Below are positions 10,517 through 20,343 of a stretch of DNA of 64,000 nt, piece by piece. Both the position numbers and the translations under genes were made by a program. This DNA comes from Chelativorans multitrophicus (GTDB lineage Bacteria > Pseudomonadota > Alphaproteobacteria > Rhizobiales > Rhizobiaceae): the NCBI RefSeq assembly GCF_011317445.1, contig NZ_JAAAPL010000001.1, positions 186,001 through 250,000 of the forward strand. The letters run 5' to 3'. Every line of letters begins with the position of its first letter. Positions within the stretch are counted from its first letter, which is position 1. Under the pieces are notes generated by a model. That model had not been told where the DNA came from. It saw only the letters and a program-made list of their open reading frames with translations, and made no database searches.

Positions 10517-10714
10517 ACATCCGGCCGTTATGTTGAAATAAAGGGCTGGAAGGCCATGCAGCCCGATTGACACCGCCGGTGCCGAATATCGCAATTTCAC
10601 CGGGGGGCCTTGACCGCAGCGACAAGCGCGGCCATGTCACGTGCTGCCGGATCGCCGTATTCGGGGCCAACCGCGGCGCAGACCGCGGCATTTAACCAAG
10701 GTATTGCCAGCGAA

Positions 10715-13264
10715 ATGGATGTCGTCGTCGTCGAATCGCCTGCAAAGGCGAAAACTATCAACAAATATCTGGGGAAGGATTACAAGGTCCTGGCTTCCTT
10801 CGGCCATGTCCGCGATCTCCCGGCTAAGGATGGCTCCGTCCGCCCGGAAGAAGACTTCGCCATGTCCTGGGAGGTCGACAGCCCCTCGGCCAAGAGGCTT
10901 GCCGACATTGCAAAGGCGGTCAAGGACGCCGACGGCCTGATCCTCGCCACCGACCCCGACCGCGAAGGCGAAGCCATCTCCTGGCATGTTCTGGAAGTTC
11001 TGCGCCAGAAGCGGGCGCTCAAGGACAAGCCGGTCCGCCGCGTGGTCTTCAACGCCATCACCAAGAAAGCGATCCTCGACGCGATGGCCTCCCCGCGCGA
11101 GGTCGACGCTTCGCTGGTAGACGCCTATCTCGCCCGTCGCGCGCTCGATTACCTCGTGGGCTTCACGCTTTCTCCGGTCCTCTGGCGCAAGCTGCCGGGC
11201 GCCCGCTCGGCCGGCCGCGTCCAGTCCGTGGCGCTGCGCCTCGTTTGCGACCGCGAGGCGGAGATCGAGCGCTTCGTGCGCGAGGATTACTGGCAGATCG
11301 CCGCCCTTCTCGACACGCCGCGTGGCGATAGCTTCGAGGCCCGGCTTACCACGCTGGACGGCAAGAGGCTGCAGAAGCTCGACATCAAAAGTCAGGAAGA
11401 AGCGGACTCGATCAAGGCGCTGCTCGACGGTGCGGCCTATCGGGTGCTTTCGGTCGAGGCGAAGCCGACGCGCCGCAACCCTGGCCCGCCGTTCACAACA
11501 TCCACGCTGCAGCAGGCCGCCTCCTCACGGCTGAGCTTTTCTGCCTCGCGCACCATGCAGGTCGCCCAGCGGCTCTATGAAGGCGTCGAGATCGGCGGGG
11601 AAACCACCGGCCTCATCACCTATATGCGTACGGATGGGGTGCAGATGGCGCCCGAGGCCATCGAAGCGGCCCGTTCCGCCGTATCCAACACTTTCGGCCC
11701 GCGATACCTGCCCGAAAAGCCGCGCCATTATTCGAGCAAGGCCAAGAACGCGCAGGAAGCGCACGAGGCGATCCGCCCGACCGACTTCTCCCGCACGCCG
11801 GACGAGGTGCGCAAATACCTCGATTCCGACCAGGCCAGGCTTTACGAGATGATCTGGAAGCGCGCCATCGCCAGCCAGATGGAGGCGGCGGAGATCGAGC
11901 GGACCACTGTCGAGATCGAGGCTTCGGGCGCTGGCCGCGCGGCGGGACTACGGGCGGTGGGCTCCGTCGTCCGCTTTGACGGCTTTCTTGCGGCCTATGC
12001 CGAGGTGAAGGACGAGGACTCCCAGGACGAGGAGGACCGTCGCCTTCCGGAGATCAACAGCGGCGAGGCGCTGAAGCGCAACTCGGTCAATGTCACCAAG
12101 CACACAACCGAGCCGCCGCCGCGCTATTCGGAAGCTTCGCTTATCAAGAAGCTCGAGGAACTCGGCATCGGCCGGCCCTCCACCTATGCGGCTATCCTGA
12201 AGACGCTGGACGATCGCGGCTATGTCTCCAATGAGAGGCGCAAGCTCGTACCGCAGGCCAAGGGCCGTATCGTTACGGCTTTCCTTGAGAACTTCTTCCG
12301 CCGTTATGTGGAATATGATTTCACGGCCGACCTTGAGGAAAAGCTGGATGAAATCTCGGACGGTAAGCTTTCGTGGAAACAGGTGTTGCGCGATTTCTGG
12401 AAGGACTTTTCCGCCGCCGTCGGGGATATCAAGGAGCTGCGCGTTACCGATGTGCTCGACGCCCTGAACGAGGAACTGGCGCCGCTCGTCTTTCCGACGC
12501 GTGAGGATGGTGGCGATCCGCGCATCTGCCCCAAATGCGGAGCCGGCAAGCTTTCACTGAAGCTTGGACGATACGGTGCCTTTGTCGGCTGTTCCAACTA
12601 CCCGGAATGCGACTATACGCGCCAGCTTGGCGAGAACCCGGCGGAAAATGGCGAGGCGGAAGCAGGCCTCAATGGGAACAAGGTGCTGGGCACCGATCCC
12701 TTCACCGGCGAAGAGATCACGCTGCGGTCCGGCCGCTTCGGGCCTTACGTCCAAAGGGGCGAAGGGAAAGACGCCAAGCGAGCGGGCCTGCCCAAAGGCT
12801 GGACGCCTGAAGATCTCGACCATGAGAAGGCCATCGCCCTGCTTTCACTGCCGCGGGATGTCGGCAAGCATCCGGAAACCGGCAAGATGATTTCCGCCGG
12901 CATCGGCCGCTATGGGCCTTTCCTGCTGCATGACGGTACATATGCGAATCTGGAGACGGTCGAAGATGTGTTCTCGGTCGGCCTCAACCGCGCTGTTTCG
13001 CTGCTGGCCGAAAAGCAGGCGAAGACCAACGGCGCCCGCGCAAAACCGGCCGCTTTGAAGGAGCTCGGGGAACATCCGGACGGTGGAGTGATTACCGTGC
13101 GTGACGGCCGCTTCGGGCCCTATGTCAATGTCGGCAAGGTGAACGCTACTTTGCCCAAGGGCAAGGATCCGATGTCTTTGACCCGCGAGGAGGCGCTGGA
13201 ACTCCTCGCTGCCAAGGCGGGAAAGACGGGCAAGAAGCCGGCGAAAAGCAAGGCGAGGAGCTGA
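10715..13264 (+). CDS. topA: DNA topoisomerase I (type IA)
   Basis: 849-residue type IA topoisomerase that relaxes negative supercoils. The Toprim motif (VVVVESPAKAKTINKYLG, then ATDPDREGEAISWH), the catalytic Tyr in LITYMRTDG and the conserved RPTDFS and GIGRPSTYA segments are visible. A single complete four-Cys zinc finger (CPKCG...CSNYPECDY) is followed by further FGPYV/YGPFL-type repeats without cysteines, the alphaproteobacterial pattern. The ATG at 10715 (MDVVVVESPAK) is the family start. The open frame continues about 35 codons upstream without similarity. It leads a tight topA-rnr-DUF983-NUDIX cluster. Confidence 0.97.
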   Translation: MDVVVVESPAKAKTINKYLGKDYKVLASFGHVRDLPAKDGSVRPEEDFAMSWEVDSPSAKRLADIAKAVKDADGLILATDPDREGEAISWHVLEVLRQKRALKDKPVRRVVFNAITKKAILDAMASPREVDASLVDAYLARRALDYLVGFTLSPVLWRKLPGARSAGRVQSVALRLVCDREAEIERFVREDYWQIAALLDTPRGDSFEARLTTLDGKRLQKLDIKSQEEADSIKALLDGAAYRVLSVEAKPTRRNPGPPFTTSTLQQAASSRLSFSASRTMQVAQRLYEGVEIGGETTGLITYMRTDGVQMAPEAIEAARSAVSNTFGPRYLPEKPRHYSSKAKNAQEAHEAIRPTDFSRTPDEVRKYLDSDQARLYEMIWKRAIASQMEAAEIERTTVEIEASGAGRAAGLRAVGSVVRFDGFLAAYAEVKDEDSQDEEDRRLPEINSGEALKRNSVNVTKHTTEPPPRYSEASLIKKLEELGIGRPSTYAAILKTLDDRGYVSNERRKLVPQAKGRIVTAFLENFFRRYVEYDFTADLEEKLDEISDGKLSWKQVLRDFWKDFSAAVGDIKELRVTDVLDALNEELAPLVFPTREDGGDPRICPKCGAGKLSLKLGRYGAFVGCSNYPECDYTRQLGENPAENGEAEAGLNGNKVLGTDPFTGEEITLRSGRFGPYVQRGEGKDAKRAGLPKGWTPEDLDHEKAIALLSLPRDVGKHPETGKMISAGIGRYGPFLLHDGTYANLETVEDVFSVGLNRAVSLLAEKQAKTNGARAKPAALKELGEHPDGGVITVRDGRFGPYVNVGKVNATLPKGKDPMSLTREEALELLAAKAGKTGKKPAKSKARS

Positions 13265-13269
13265 CGGAT

Positions 13270-15567
13270 TTGGCGCGCAAGAACTCGAAAGCGGCAGGAG
13301 GGGAAGGTGCTTCCGCCAATCCTCACCTGCCTTCGCGCGAAGAGATCCTGCGCTTCGTCAGCGAAAATCCCGACCAGGCCGGAAAGCGCGAGATCGCCAA
13401 GGCATTTTCGCTGAAGGGCGGCGACCGCATCTGGCTAAAGGAGATGCTGAGGGACATGCAAAATGACGGGCTTCTGAAACAGAAGCGCCGTCGGCTCTCC
13501 CGGCCGGGCTCCCTTCCCCCGATGGTCGTCCTCGACATTTTCTCGCGGGATGCGGAAGGAGGGCTCCTGGCGCGGCCGGCTGAACTGGAGGATGAGGACG
13601 GTCCCATCCCGCTCGTTTCCATCCGCCCGCAGCGGGGCGGCCGCTCCCCCGCAGCCGGCGTGGGCGACCGTGTGCTCGCCCGCGTGTTTGCGAGCAAGGA
13701 GGAAGGCGGCCCGGCCTATACCGGCCGGGTGGTCAAGCTTTTCGAAAAGCGCCGGCGGGCAGTGCTCGGGGTCTTCCGTGAAATGCCTGATGGTACCCTC
13801 CGCATAGAGCCGGTGGAGCGCCGCCAGCCCGAGCTGGTCGTGGATGAGGCTTCCCGCAAGGGCGCGAAAAGTGGCGATCTCGTAGAGGTGGAGCCGCTAT
13901 CGCAAGGGCGCTACGGCCTGCCGCGCGCGAGGGTGCTGGAGGTGGTGGGGTCAATCACGACGGAAAAGGCGGTCTCGATGATCGCCATCCATGCCCACGA
14001 GATCCCCCACATTTTTCCGGAAAGCGTGGTGAAAGAGGCCGAAAGCGTCAAGCCGGCCACGCTTGAAGGACGTGAGGATTGGCGCAAGCTGCCGCTTGTG
14101 ACCATCGATCCGGCCGACGCCAAGGACCATGACGATGCGGTCTATGCCGAGGCCGACACGGATGAGAAGAATCCGGGCGGCGTGGTGGTAACCGTCGCGA
14201 TCGCCGACGTTGCCTGCTATGTGCGGCCCGACTCCGCGCTCGACCGCGAGGCGCTTAACAGGGGAAATTCGGTTTATTTCCCCGACCGCGTCGTGCCGAT
14301 GCTGCCCGAGCGCATATCGAACGACCTGTGCTCGCTGCGCGAAGGGGAAGCCAGGCCCGCGCTTGCCGTGCGCATGCGCTTTACCTCGGGCGGCCGCAAG
14401 ATCGGGCACTCTTTTCATCGTGTCATGATGCGCTCCGCGGCGCGCCTTTCCTACGAACAGGCCCAGGCGGCGATCGACGGACGGCCGGATGACAAGACAG
14501 GGCCGCTGCTTGAACCGGTGCTTCGCCCGCTCTGGAATGCCTATTCGGTGCTCAAGCGCGGCAGGGAAGCGCGCGAGCCGCTGGAACTGGACCTGCCTGA
14601 ACGGAAAATCATCCTGAAGCCCGATGGCACGGTGGATCGCGTGGTGGTGCCGCCGCGCCTCGATGCGCACAAGCTCATCGAAGAGTTCATGATCCAGGCG
14701 AATGTGGCGGCGGCTGAAACACTGGAATCGGTCCGCCAGCCGCTCGTCTACCGCGTTCACGACGCCCCTTCCCTTGCAAAGCAGGAATCGCTGCGCGAGT
14801 TCCTTGGCTCCCTGGAAATCTCGCTGGCGCATGGAGCGGCGTTGAGGCCGGCGCAGTTCAACCGCATCCTCGCGCATGTGGCGGGCACTGAGCAGGAGCA
14901 GCTCGTCAACGAGGTGGTGCTGCGCTCGCAAAGCCAGGCGATCTATGCCCGCGAGAATATCGGCCATTTCGGGCTCAACCTGCGCCGCTATGCGCATTTC
15001 ACCTCGCCGATCCGCCGTTACGCGGACCTCATCGTGCATCGGGCTTTGATCACGGCGATGAATTTCGGGCCGGACGGCTTGAGGGAGGCGGACGAGGAGC
15101 GGCTGGAGGAAGTTTCCGCTCTCATCTCGGCGACCGAACGACGCGCCATGGCAGCCGAGCGGGAGACGGTGGACCGCCTTATCGCCGAGCATCTGGCGGG
15201 CCGCATCAACGAGGAATTTTCCGCGCGGATTTCGGGCGTCACCAAGGCCGGGCTCTTCGTGCTCCTGCCTCAATACGGCGCGGACGGCTTCGTTCCCGTT
15301 TCGTCGCTGGGGGACGACTACTATATCTTTGACGAGGTGCGCCATGCGCTCGTCGGGCAGCGCAGTGGGTGCGGCTATCAGCTCGGCGACAGCGTGGATG
15401 TTCGTCTGCTAGAAGTAGCACCGCTTGCGGGTGCCATGCGCTTTGAAGTCCTGACCAGCCCCACCCGCCTGCCCGGTTCCTCCAAATCTTTCCATAAGGC
15501 GAGACGCGGATCGGCCCGGAACCAGAAACGCCCAAGCCGCTCCACGGTTAGGGGCAGGAGACGATGA
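13270..15567 (+). CDS. rnr: Ribonuclease R
   Basis: 765-residue RNase II-superfamily 3'-5' exoribonuclease that degrades structured RNA. It has an N-terminal winged-helix/cold-shock region, the RNB catalytic core with the acidic cluster DPADAKDHDDAVYAE, the FTSPIRRYADLIVHR motif, and a C-terminal S1 domain (FSARISGVTKAGLFVLL). It ends in a basic tail rich in Arg and Lys. Translation starts at an unusual TTG (13270), 6 bp after the topA stop, consistent with one transcript. Confidence 0.96.
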   Translation: MARKNSKAAGGEGASANPHLPSREEILRFVSENPDQAGKREIAKAFSLKGGDRIWLKEMLRDMQNDGLLKQKRRRLSRPGSLPPMVVLDIFSRDAEGGLLARPAELEDEDGPIPLVSIRPQRGGRSPAAGVGDRVLARVFASKEEGGPAYTGRVVKLFEKRRRAVLGVFREMPDGTLRIEPVERRQPELVVDEASRKGAKSGDLVEVEPLSQGRYGLPRARVLEVVGSITTEKAVSMIAIHAHEIPHIFPESVVKEAESVKPATLEGREDWRKLPLVTIDPADAKDHDDAVYAEADTDEKNPGGVVVTVAIADVACYVRPDSALDREALNRGNSVYFPDRVVPMLPERISNDLCSLREGEARPALAVRMRFTSGGRKIGHSFHRVMMRSAARLSYEQAQAAIDGRPDDKTGPLLEPVLRPLWNAYSVLKRGREAREPLELDLPERKIILKPDGTVDRVVVPPRLDAHKLIEEFMIQANVAAAETLESVRQPLVYRVHDAPSLAKQESLREFLGSLEISLAHGAALRPAQFNRILAHVAGTEQEQLVNEVVLRSQSQAIYARENIGHFGLNLRRYAHFTSPIRRYADLIVHRALITAMNFGPDGLREADEERLEEVSALISATERRAMAAERETVDRLIAEHLAGRINEEFSARISGVTKAGLFVLLPQYGADGFVPVSSLGDDYYIFDEVRHALVGQRSGCGYQLGDSVDVRLLEVAPLAGAMRFEVLTSPTRLPGSSKSFHKARRGSARNQKRPSRSTVRGRRR

Positions 15568-16001
15568 TGGAAGAACAGGTTTTCGGCGGCGGCGCCCATG
15601 CGAAACAGCACGATCGGTCTGTTGTCCGCGCCATGTGGCGCGGGTTCCAGGGCAAATGCCCCCATTGCGGCAAGGGGCGCCTCTTCCGCTCCTTCCTCAA
15701 GACGGTGGATCGCTGCTCCGAATGCGGCGAGGAGATGATCCACCACCGTGCGGACGACCTGCCAGCCTATCTGGTGATCGTCATCGTCGGTCATGTGGTC
15801 GTGGGGGCATTCATGGGTGTCGAGGCGGCGACCGAATGGCCGCTTTGGCTGCATCTCGCCATTTGGGCGCCGATCACCGTCATCATGTCGCTGCTGTTGC
15901 TCGGCCCCGTCAAGGGTGCCGTTGTCGGCCTGCAATGGGCCTTGAGAATGCACGGCTTCGGCGAAGAGAAGGAAATTCTCGAAACAAAGCCCGAAATCTA
16001 G
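15564..16001 (+). CDS. DUF983 membrane protein
   Basis: 145-residue protein with an N-terminal zinc-ribbon-like CPHCGKGRLF ... CSECGEEM pair and two transmembrane segments (LVIVIVGHVVVGAFMG and an LAIWAPITVIMSLLLLG stretch), the standard DUF983 arrangement. The start overlaps the rnr stop by 4 bp (ATGA), so it is translationally coupled. The function of DUF983 is not established. Confidence 0.88.
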   Translation: MMEEQVFGGGAHAKQHDRSVVRAMWRGFQGKCPHCGKGRLFRSFLKTVDRCSECGEEMIHHRADDLPAYLVIVIVGHVVVGAFMGVEAATEWPLWLHLAIWAPITVIMSLLLLGPVKGAVVGLQWALRMHGFGEEKEILETKPEI

Positions 16002-16012
16002 GCTGCGGCGCC

Positions 16013-16759
16013 ATGCAGCGAATGGAAGATCTAACAAGGGCCGAGGTGGACGCGGCTGAAGCCATAGGAACGGCACCTCGCGCCAAGCCGTTGCGTCCGC
16101 GCGATGCGGCCACCTTGATCCTTATCGATCGGCGAGGCAGCAAATACCTCGTCCTCATGGGCAGACGCCACCGGCGCCACAAATTCATGCCAGGCCGCTT
16201 TGTCTTCCCTGGCGGGCGGACCGATCCGGCCGATGGCCGAATCGCGGTCGCAAGCGGCCTTCATCCGGAAGAGGAGGTCAAGCTCATCAGTGTGTCGTCC
16301 CGTGCGACGGCCACGCGAGCCAAGGCCATCGCGCTCTCGGCCATTCGCGAGACCTATGAGGAGGCGGGGCTGCTCATAGGGCAGGAAGCGCCTTTCTCTT
16401 CCAGAAGCCCGCATTGGCAAGGCTTCGTTGCGAACGGAGTCTGCCCTTCACTCGATGGCCTTCGTTTCATCGCCCGTGCAATCACGCCACCTGGACGCGT
16501 GCGTCGCTTCGACACGCGCTTTCTCGCCGCCTGGCGTCACCATGTGGCCGTCGAGCTTGCCGAAAGCCCGACGGATGAGCTGGAGGAAATCGCCTGGGTT
16601 CCCATTCGTGAGGCGATGCAGCTCGAAATCCCGAACATCACCCGAACCGTTCTCGACGATCTGGAAAAACGGCTCGCGGCCGACCCGCAGCTTTCGCCAG
16701 GTGCCGGCGTGCCGTTCTATTTTGTCCGCGGCAAACGCGTTGAGAGGCTTATACTTTGA
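16013..16759 (+). CDS. NUDIX hydrolase, NUDT19/CoA-pyrophosphatase-like
   Basis: 248 residues. The Nudix box is split by an insertion: FVFPGGRTDPAD begins it, and the REUxEE half, AIRETYEEAGLLIG, follows about 45 residues later. This layout resembles the NUDT19/NUDT7-type branch, which hydrolyses CoA-like substrates. Translation may begin at ATG 16013 or 16022. It is the fourth gene of the topA-rnr-DUF983 group. The substrate is not determined from sequence. Confidence 0.88.
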   Translation: MQRMEDLTRAEVDAAEAIGTAPRAKPLRPRDAATLILIDRRGSKYLVLMGRRHRRHKFMPGRFVFPGGRTDPADGRIAVASGLHPEEEVKLISVSSRATATRAKAIALSAIRETYEEAGLLIGQEAPFSSRSPHWQGFVANGVCPSLDGLRFIARAITPPGRVRRFDTRFLAAWRHHVAVELAESPTDELEEIAWVPIREAMQLEIPNITRTVLDDLEKRLAADPQLSPGAGVPFYFVRGKRVERLIL

Positions 16760-16902
16760 CGGTCCTTGCCGTTCATCGTCCGCGATGACGGCGCCGGACT
16801 TGACTTTTGACGTGCGGCCGTTATGTCTGCCGCCAGTTTTTCAAAGCGCCCTGCCGCGACAGCCGTCAGGCCGCCGATCATCACCAGAAACGGAAAAGTG
16901 AC

Positions 16903-17070
16903 ATGGCCAAGGCCACGACCATCAAGATCAAGCTCCTGTCGACGGCCGATACCGGCTTCTTCTACGTGACCAAGAAGAATAGCCGCACGATGACGGACAA
17001 GATGACCAAGCGCAAATACGATCCGATCGCGCGCAAGCACGTCGAGTTCAAAGAAACGAAGATCAAGTAA
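16903..17070 (+). CDS. rpmG: 50S ribosomal protein L33 (bL33)
   Basis: 55-residue ribosomal protein with the typical alphaproteobacterial sequence [20 protein letters not shown] followed by a Lys-rich tail ending [10 protein letters not shown]. The Cys pairs of zinc-binding L33 forms are absent. It sits alone after the NUDIX gene and is followed at once by a strong terminator. Confidence 0.98.
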   Translation: MAKATTIKIKLLSTADTGFFYVTKKNSRTMTDKMTKRKYDPIARKHVEFKETKIK

Positions 17071-17093
17071 GCTTCGTTTTTCTGCGCGTCGAG

Positions 17094-17117
17094 CGGCGCC
17101 CTCGGGGCGCCGTTTTT
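17094..17117 (+). terminator. Rho-independent terminator of rpmG
   Basis: Perfect 8-bp GC stem (CGGCGCCC / GGGCGCCG) with a TCG loop, followed directly by five Ts, 24 bp after the rpmG stop. Confidence 0.93.
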
Positions 17118-17831
17118 GTTATCAGGATTTTCCGGGTGCAACCCGATCTTTCCGGCAGTTGCTTCGAAGCAAGATTGAAAAGATGAGAGGGCAGATTGGC
17201 GCGCTGTTGGGGGCCGGCTGGCAACTGGCTGCGGTACGAGGAGGCCACTAACACCAGCACCAACCGGCCAACCCCACGGACCCAGGAGATGCGGCGGACC
17301 TGAGCATCATGGGGTATTTGAGCGGCAACCGTACATTATGTCCAGCCACCCACCAGTGGTTGCGAGATTTACGCAACTTTTAACGAAAATCAACAGTAAC
17401 TTAACCTTGGCCGGGATTTGTTTCACGTTAAGGTAAACGGCCTCCCTACAGCCTTCGCCTGAAACGCGAGTTGGCGGATTGGCTCGACAGTCAAGGTCGG
17501 CTTTCGGAGAGCATGGTGTAAGGCCGGCGCAGCGCGATGCTGGACATCAGCCAGCCGGCCGACAAAGTGGCGCCCGCCGGAAACGTGGGGGCTGTTTGAC
17601 CCAGTTCCATCGGGCTTTGGCTCGACAATACGCCGATAAGTGCCCCCTCGCCAAATCCCTGGCCTTGAGCCAAACCGGCTTCGGCAAAATGGTTCAATAC
17701 AGATGTGAAAAGCTCCAAAGGACGCCGCGGCGCTTCAGGGGCTTCATCTCGGAAACTTGGCCGCTGACGCCGACGCATTTCGGCTTGATTTGCCAGCCCG
17801 CAATGCCGTTAAGAACCGGCGCGGTTATGGA
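17118..17831. other. Long intergenic tract with a degenerate dispersed repeat
   Basis: About 710 bp without a credible gene, between the rpmG terminator and pleD. The left part (17118-17460) has no recognisable feature except a short AT-rich stretch around 17360-17440. The middle holds a decayed copy of the dispersed element described separately (17521-17716). The rest shows nothing. Short open frames exist on both strands but look like repeat artefacts. Confidence 0.6.
17521..17716 (-). repeat. Degenerate copy of the MITE-like dispersed element
   Basis: Read on the minus strand, this stretch aligns over about 180 bp with the complete element at 51896-52165. Shared blocks include GGTTTGGCTCAAGG, TCGAGCCAAAGCCCG, CACTTTGTCGGCCGGCT and CATCGCGCTGCGCCG. 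The left terminal repeat is only partly preserved (GAGC-TTTTCA, then ATTGAACCATT) and the right one is not found. Confidence 0.8.
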
Positions 17832-19205
17832 TCAGGCAGCCGGTGCGACCACCCGATTGCGACCGCTCGACTTCGCCTCATAAAGCGCCATATCAGCGCG
17901 CTTCATCAGCGCCTCCACGGTATCCTGCGGCTGGAGAAGCGCCGCCACCCCTATGCTGACCGTGACAGAAATGGCACCGGCTGAATCGCCCAGCAAAAAA
18001 GCGCCTTCGGCGATCTGCTGCCTGATGCGCTCGCCGACGCGCTCTGCGATCGAAAGTTCCGTTTCCGGCATCACAACCACGAATTCTTCACCGCCGTAAC
18101 GGCACACGAGATCGATCCCACGCAGGCTCCGGCGCAGCCGCGCGGCCACCGCGCGCAATACCGCGTCACCGCCATCATGTCCGTAGGTGTCGTTGATTGA
18201 CTTGAAGCGGTCGATATCGACGATCATGACCGAAAGCGGACGGCGCCTGGCCTCCGCGCGGTCGAAAAGGCTCTGAAGGTGACTATCAAGATACCGCCGG
18301 TTATGAAGGCCGGTCAGCGGATCGGTGATCGCCATTTCCACAGTCTGGGCGACACTGGAGCGCAGGCTGTCATTGTATCGCTTGCGGCGGATCTGCGTGC
18401 GCAGCCGCGCGATCAGTTCCTGCCGTTCCACCGGGCGCAGCACATAATCATTCACCGCCAGTTCGAGCCCGCGAATGATCACTGTCTCATCGCCCTCGCC
18501 CGCAAAGAGGATGATGGGAACGAGCCGCGTGCGGTCCATCGCCCTTAGCTGCGAGCACAGCCGCAGCGGGTCATAGGCAACAAAGCTGCTCGATACGATG
18601 ATGCACTCGTAAGACCTTTCGGCGGCGCGAACCAAGCCTTCCTGCGGGTCGTCGACGGCATCCAGCGCAAAATGATCCTGCAGCATTCTGGCAAGCTGCC
18701 TGCCGGCAGCTTTATCCTCATCGATGAGGAGCACCGAAGGCTTTTCCTCGTCATCGACACTCTTCTTCTGCAGCAGCTGCTCAATGCCGATGTTGCGCGT
18801 CGTAGCCGCGCGCAGCCTGAGCTCGTCCGTCAATGCCTTGAGCCTGGTTAGGCTCTTTACACGCGTCAGAAGCTGCAGGTCGTTGACTGGCTTCGTCAGA
18901 AAATCATCGGCTCCGGCCTCCAAGCCGCGGACGCGATCCGACGGCTGGTCGAGCGCGGTGATCATGATCACGGGGATATGCGTCGTGAGCGGATCGGCTT
19001 TCAAGCGCCGGCAGACCTCGAAGCCGTCCATTCCCGGCATCATCACGTCCAGGAGCACAACGTCGATCTTGCTTGATTCGCAGATATCGATGGCGTCCGG
19101 TCCCGAACGGGCGGTCACCACGTCGTAATATTCGGCGAGGAGCCGTGCCTCCAGCAGGCGCAGATTGGCAGGAACATCATCCACCACAAGGATACGGGCA
19201 GTCAT
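17832..19205 (-). CDS. pleD: PleD-type response regulator diguanylate cyclase
   Basis: 457-residue c-di-GMP synthase. The first receiver has phosphoacceptor Asp53 (VVLLDVMMPGMDG) and Lys105. The second receiver (about 157-275) lacks the Asp (ECIIVSSSF) and is an adaptor, as in Caulobacter PleD. The GGDEF domain carries RYGGEEF at 371-377 with a product-inhibition I-site RGID at 364-367. It lies 40 bp downstream of divK on the same strand. In Caulobacter the DivK/PleD pair links polar kinases (PleC, DivJ) to cell-cycle and surface-attachment control; the same is inferred here. Confidence 0.96.
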   Translation of the reverse strand: MTARILVVDDVPANLRLLEARLLAEYYDVVTARSGPDAIDICESSKIDVVLLDVMMPGMDGFEVCRRLKADPLTTHIPVIMITALDQPSDRVRGLEAGADDFLTKPVNDLQLLTRVKSLTRLKALTDELRLRAATTRNIGIEQLLQKKSVDDEEKPSVLLIDEDKAAGRQLARMLQDHFALDAVDDPQEGLVRAAERSYECIIVSSSFVAYDPLRLCSQLRAMDRTRLVPIILFAGEGDETVIIRGLELAVNDYVLRPVERQELIARLRTQIRRKRYNDSLRSSVAQTVEMAITDPLTGLHNRRYLDSHLQSLFDRAEARRRPLSVMIVDIDRFKSINDTYGHDGGDAVLRAVAARLRRSLRGIDLVCRYGGEEFVVVMPETELSIAERVGERIRQQIAEGAFLLGDSAGAISVTVSIGVAALLQPQDTVEALMKRADMALYEAKSSGRNRVVAPAA

Positions 19206-19245
19206 AGCGCTCGGTCGCTCTCGCTGGAATAAGTCTGGGCGCGCA

Positions 19246-19617
19246 TCAGGCGTCCCCGAGATAGGATTTGATTGTCTCGATAAAGCTCTGCACCGAGATC
19301 GGCTTGGAAATATAGGCTTCGCATCCCCCCTGGCGTATGCGCTCCTCGTCTCCCTTCATGGCAAAGGCGGTCACCGCGATCACCGGGATGGAGTGCAACT
19401 CGTCATCCTCCTTCAGCCATTTCGTGACTTCGAGCCCGGAGACCTCGGGCAACTGGATATCCATCAAGATGAGATCCGGCCGGTGCCGGCGGGCAAGGTC
19501 CAACGCCTGCAGCCCGTCGCGCGTGCGTACGGTTTCGTAGCCGCTGGCCTCGATGAGGTCGCGGAAGAGCTTCATATTGAGCTCGTTGTCCTCGACGATC
19601 ATGACTTTTTTCGGCAT
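19246..19617 (-). CDS. divK: Single-domain response regulator DivK
   Basis: 123 residues, one receiver domain and nothing else. The acidic pocket (VEDNE), phosphoacceptor Asp53 ([13 protein letters not shown]), Thr in AVTAFAMKG and Lys105 (YISKP) are all present. ATG 19617 gives [11 protein letters not shown], the family start. Upstream in-frame codons are not conserved. Located immediately before pleD, as in Caulobacter and other alphaproteobacteria, where DivK is an essential cell-cycle signal. Confidence 0.96.
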   Translation of the reverse strand: MPKKVMIVEDNELNMKLFRDLIEASGYETVRTRDGLQALDLARRHRPDLILMDIQLPEVSGLEVTKWLKEDDELHSIPVIAVTAFAMKGDEERIRQGGCEAYISKPISVQSFIETIKSYLGDA

Positions 19618-19946
19618 CGATACCCCACGACGATAACCGCCCCGGAGGAAGCTCCGGAATGGCCCTTTATAGGGTGTTTTGGCACAATTTGCTTTACGAA
19701 TGAAAAAATTATCGCGCTCAAATTCCATCGATGTTCCATAGGCCTTCCGAGCCGCACCCACTTGGCGGAATTGGCATCCTCATAGACACTGCCGAGCCGC
19801 CATTTCGCGGGCTTCACCCAAACTCGGCGCCGCTATTTGGTGCCGATGACATCCATGCGCGAGGACGCGCGTGGACCGGATCAAAAATCCCGGTTAAACA
19901 CGTTCCACCCCGACCGAATTGCCGACTTGCGCCGAAGGAGAGTTTT

Positions 19947-20231
19947 ATGAGTCCCGAGCAAGCCGAAACCATTGCCGTTCAGGCGCTGACCTTCATTGCC
20001 GGTGACCCGCAGCTTCTGCCGCGCTTTCTTGCGATCACCGGCATCGAAGCGAACCAGATCCGTGAAGCCGCGCAAGAACCGGGTTTCCTCGCCGGCGTTC
20101 TCCAATTCGTGATGGCACATGAACCCACCCTTGCCGCTTTCAGCGAAGCGAAGGGCTTTGAACCCCGGGATGTGAGCACTGCTTTAAGGACCCTCCCCTT
20201 TGGCGAGGAGCGCTGGGACATTCAGCCATAA
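19947..20231 (+). CDS. DUF3572 family protein
   Basis: 94-residue alphaproteobacterial protein of unknown function, mostly helical (ETIAVQALTFIAGDPQLLPR, then FLAITGIEANQIREAAQEPG). ATG 19947 has a good GAAGGAG site 6 bp upstream. It diverges from divK across about 330 bp that contain no other credible gene. Confidence 0.88.
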   Translation: MSPEQAETIAVQALTFIAGDPQLLPRFLAITGIEANQIREAAQEPGFLAGVLQFVMAHEPTLAAFSEAKGFEPRDVSTALRTLPFGEERWDIQP

Positions 20232-20343
20232 TCCCACCGCGGGGGCATCGGATCCCGCGGCCGAGCGCACCGCGCGCGAGCAGGCCATCAAACGCACCTC
20301 CAACCATCGTGCTTCCATTTCTTCCCGCCTCTGCCAATTCTGT

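Noticed and set aside
13951-15345. A 464-codon minus-strand frame antisense to rnr
   Set aside because: Shadow of rnr. No start signal or domain is recognisable.
17491-17778. A 95-codon minus-strand open frame
   Set aside because: It lies on the dispersed repeat shared with 51896-52165, where the reading frame is not kept, so it is not a protein gene.
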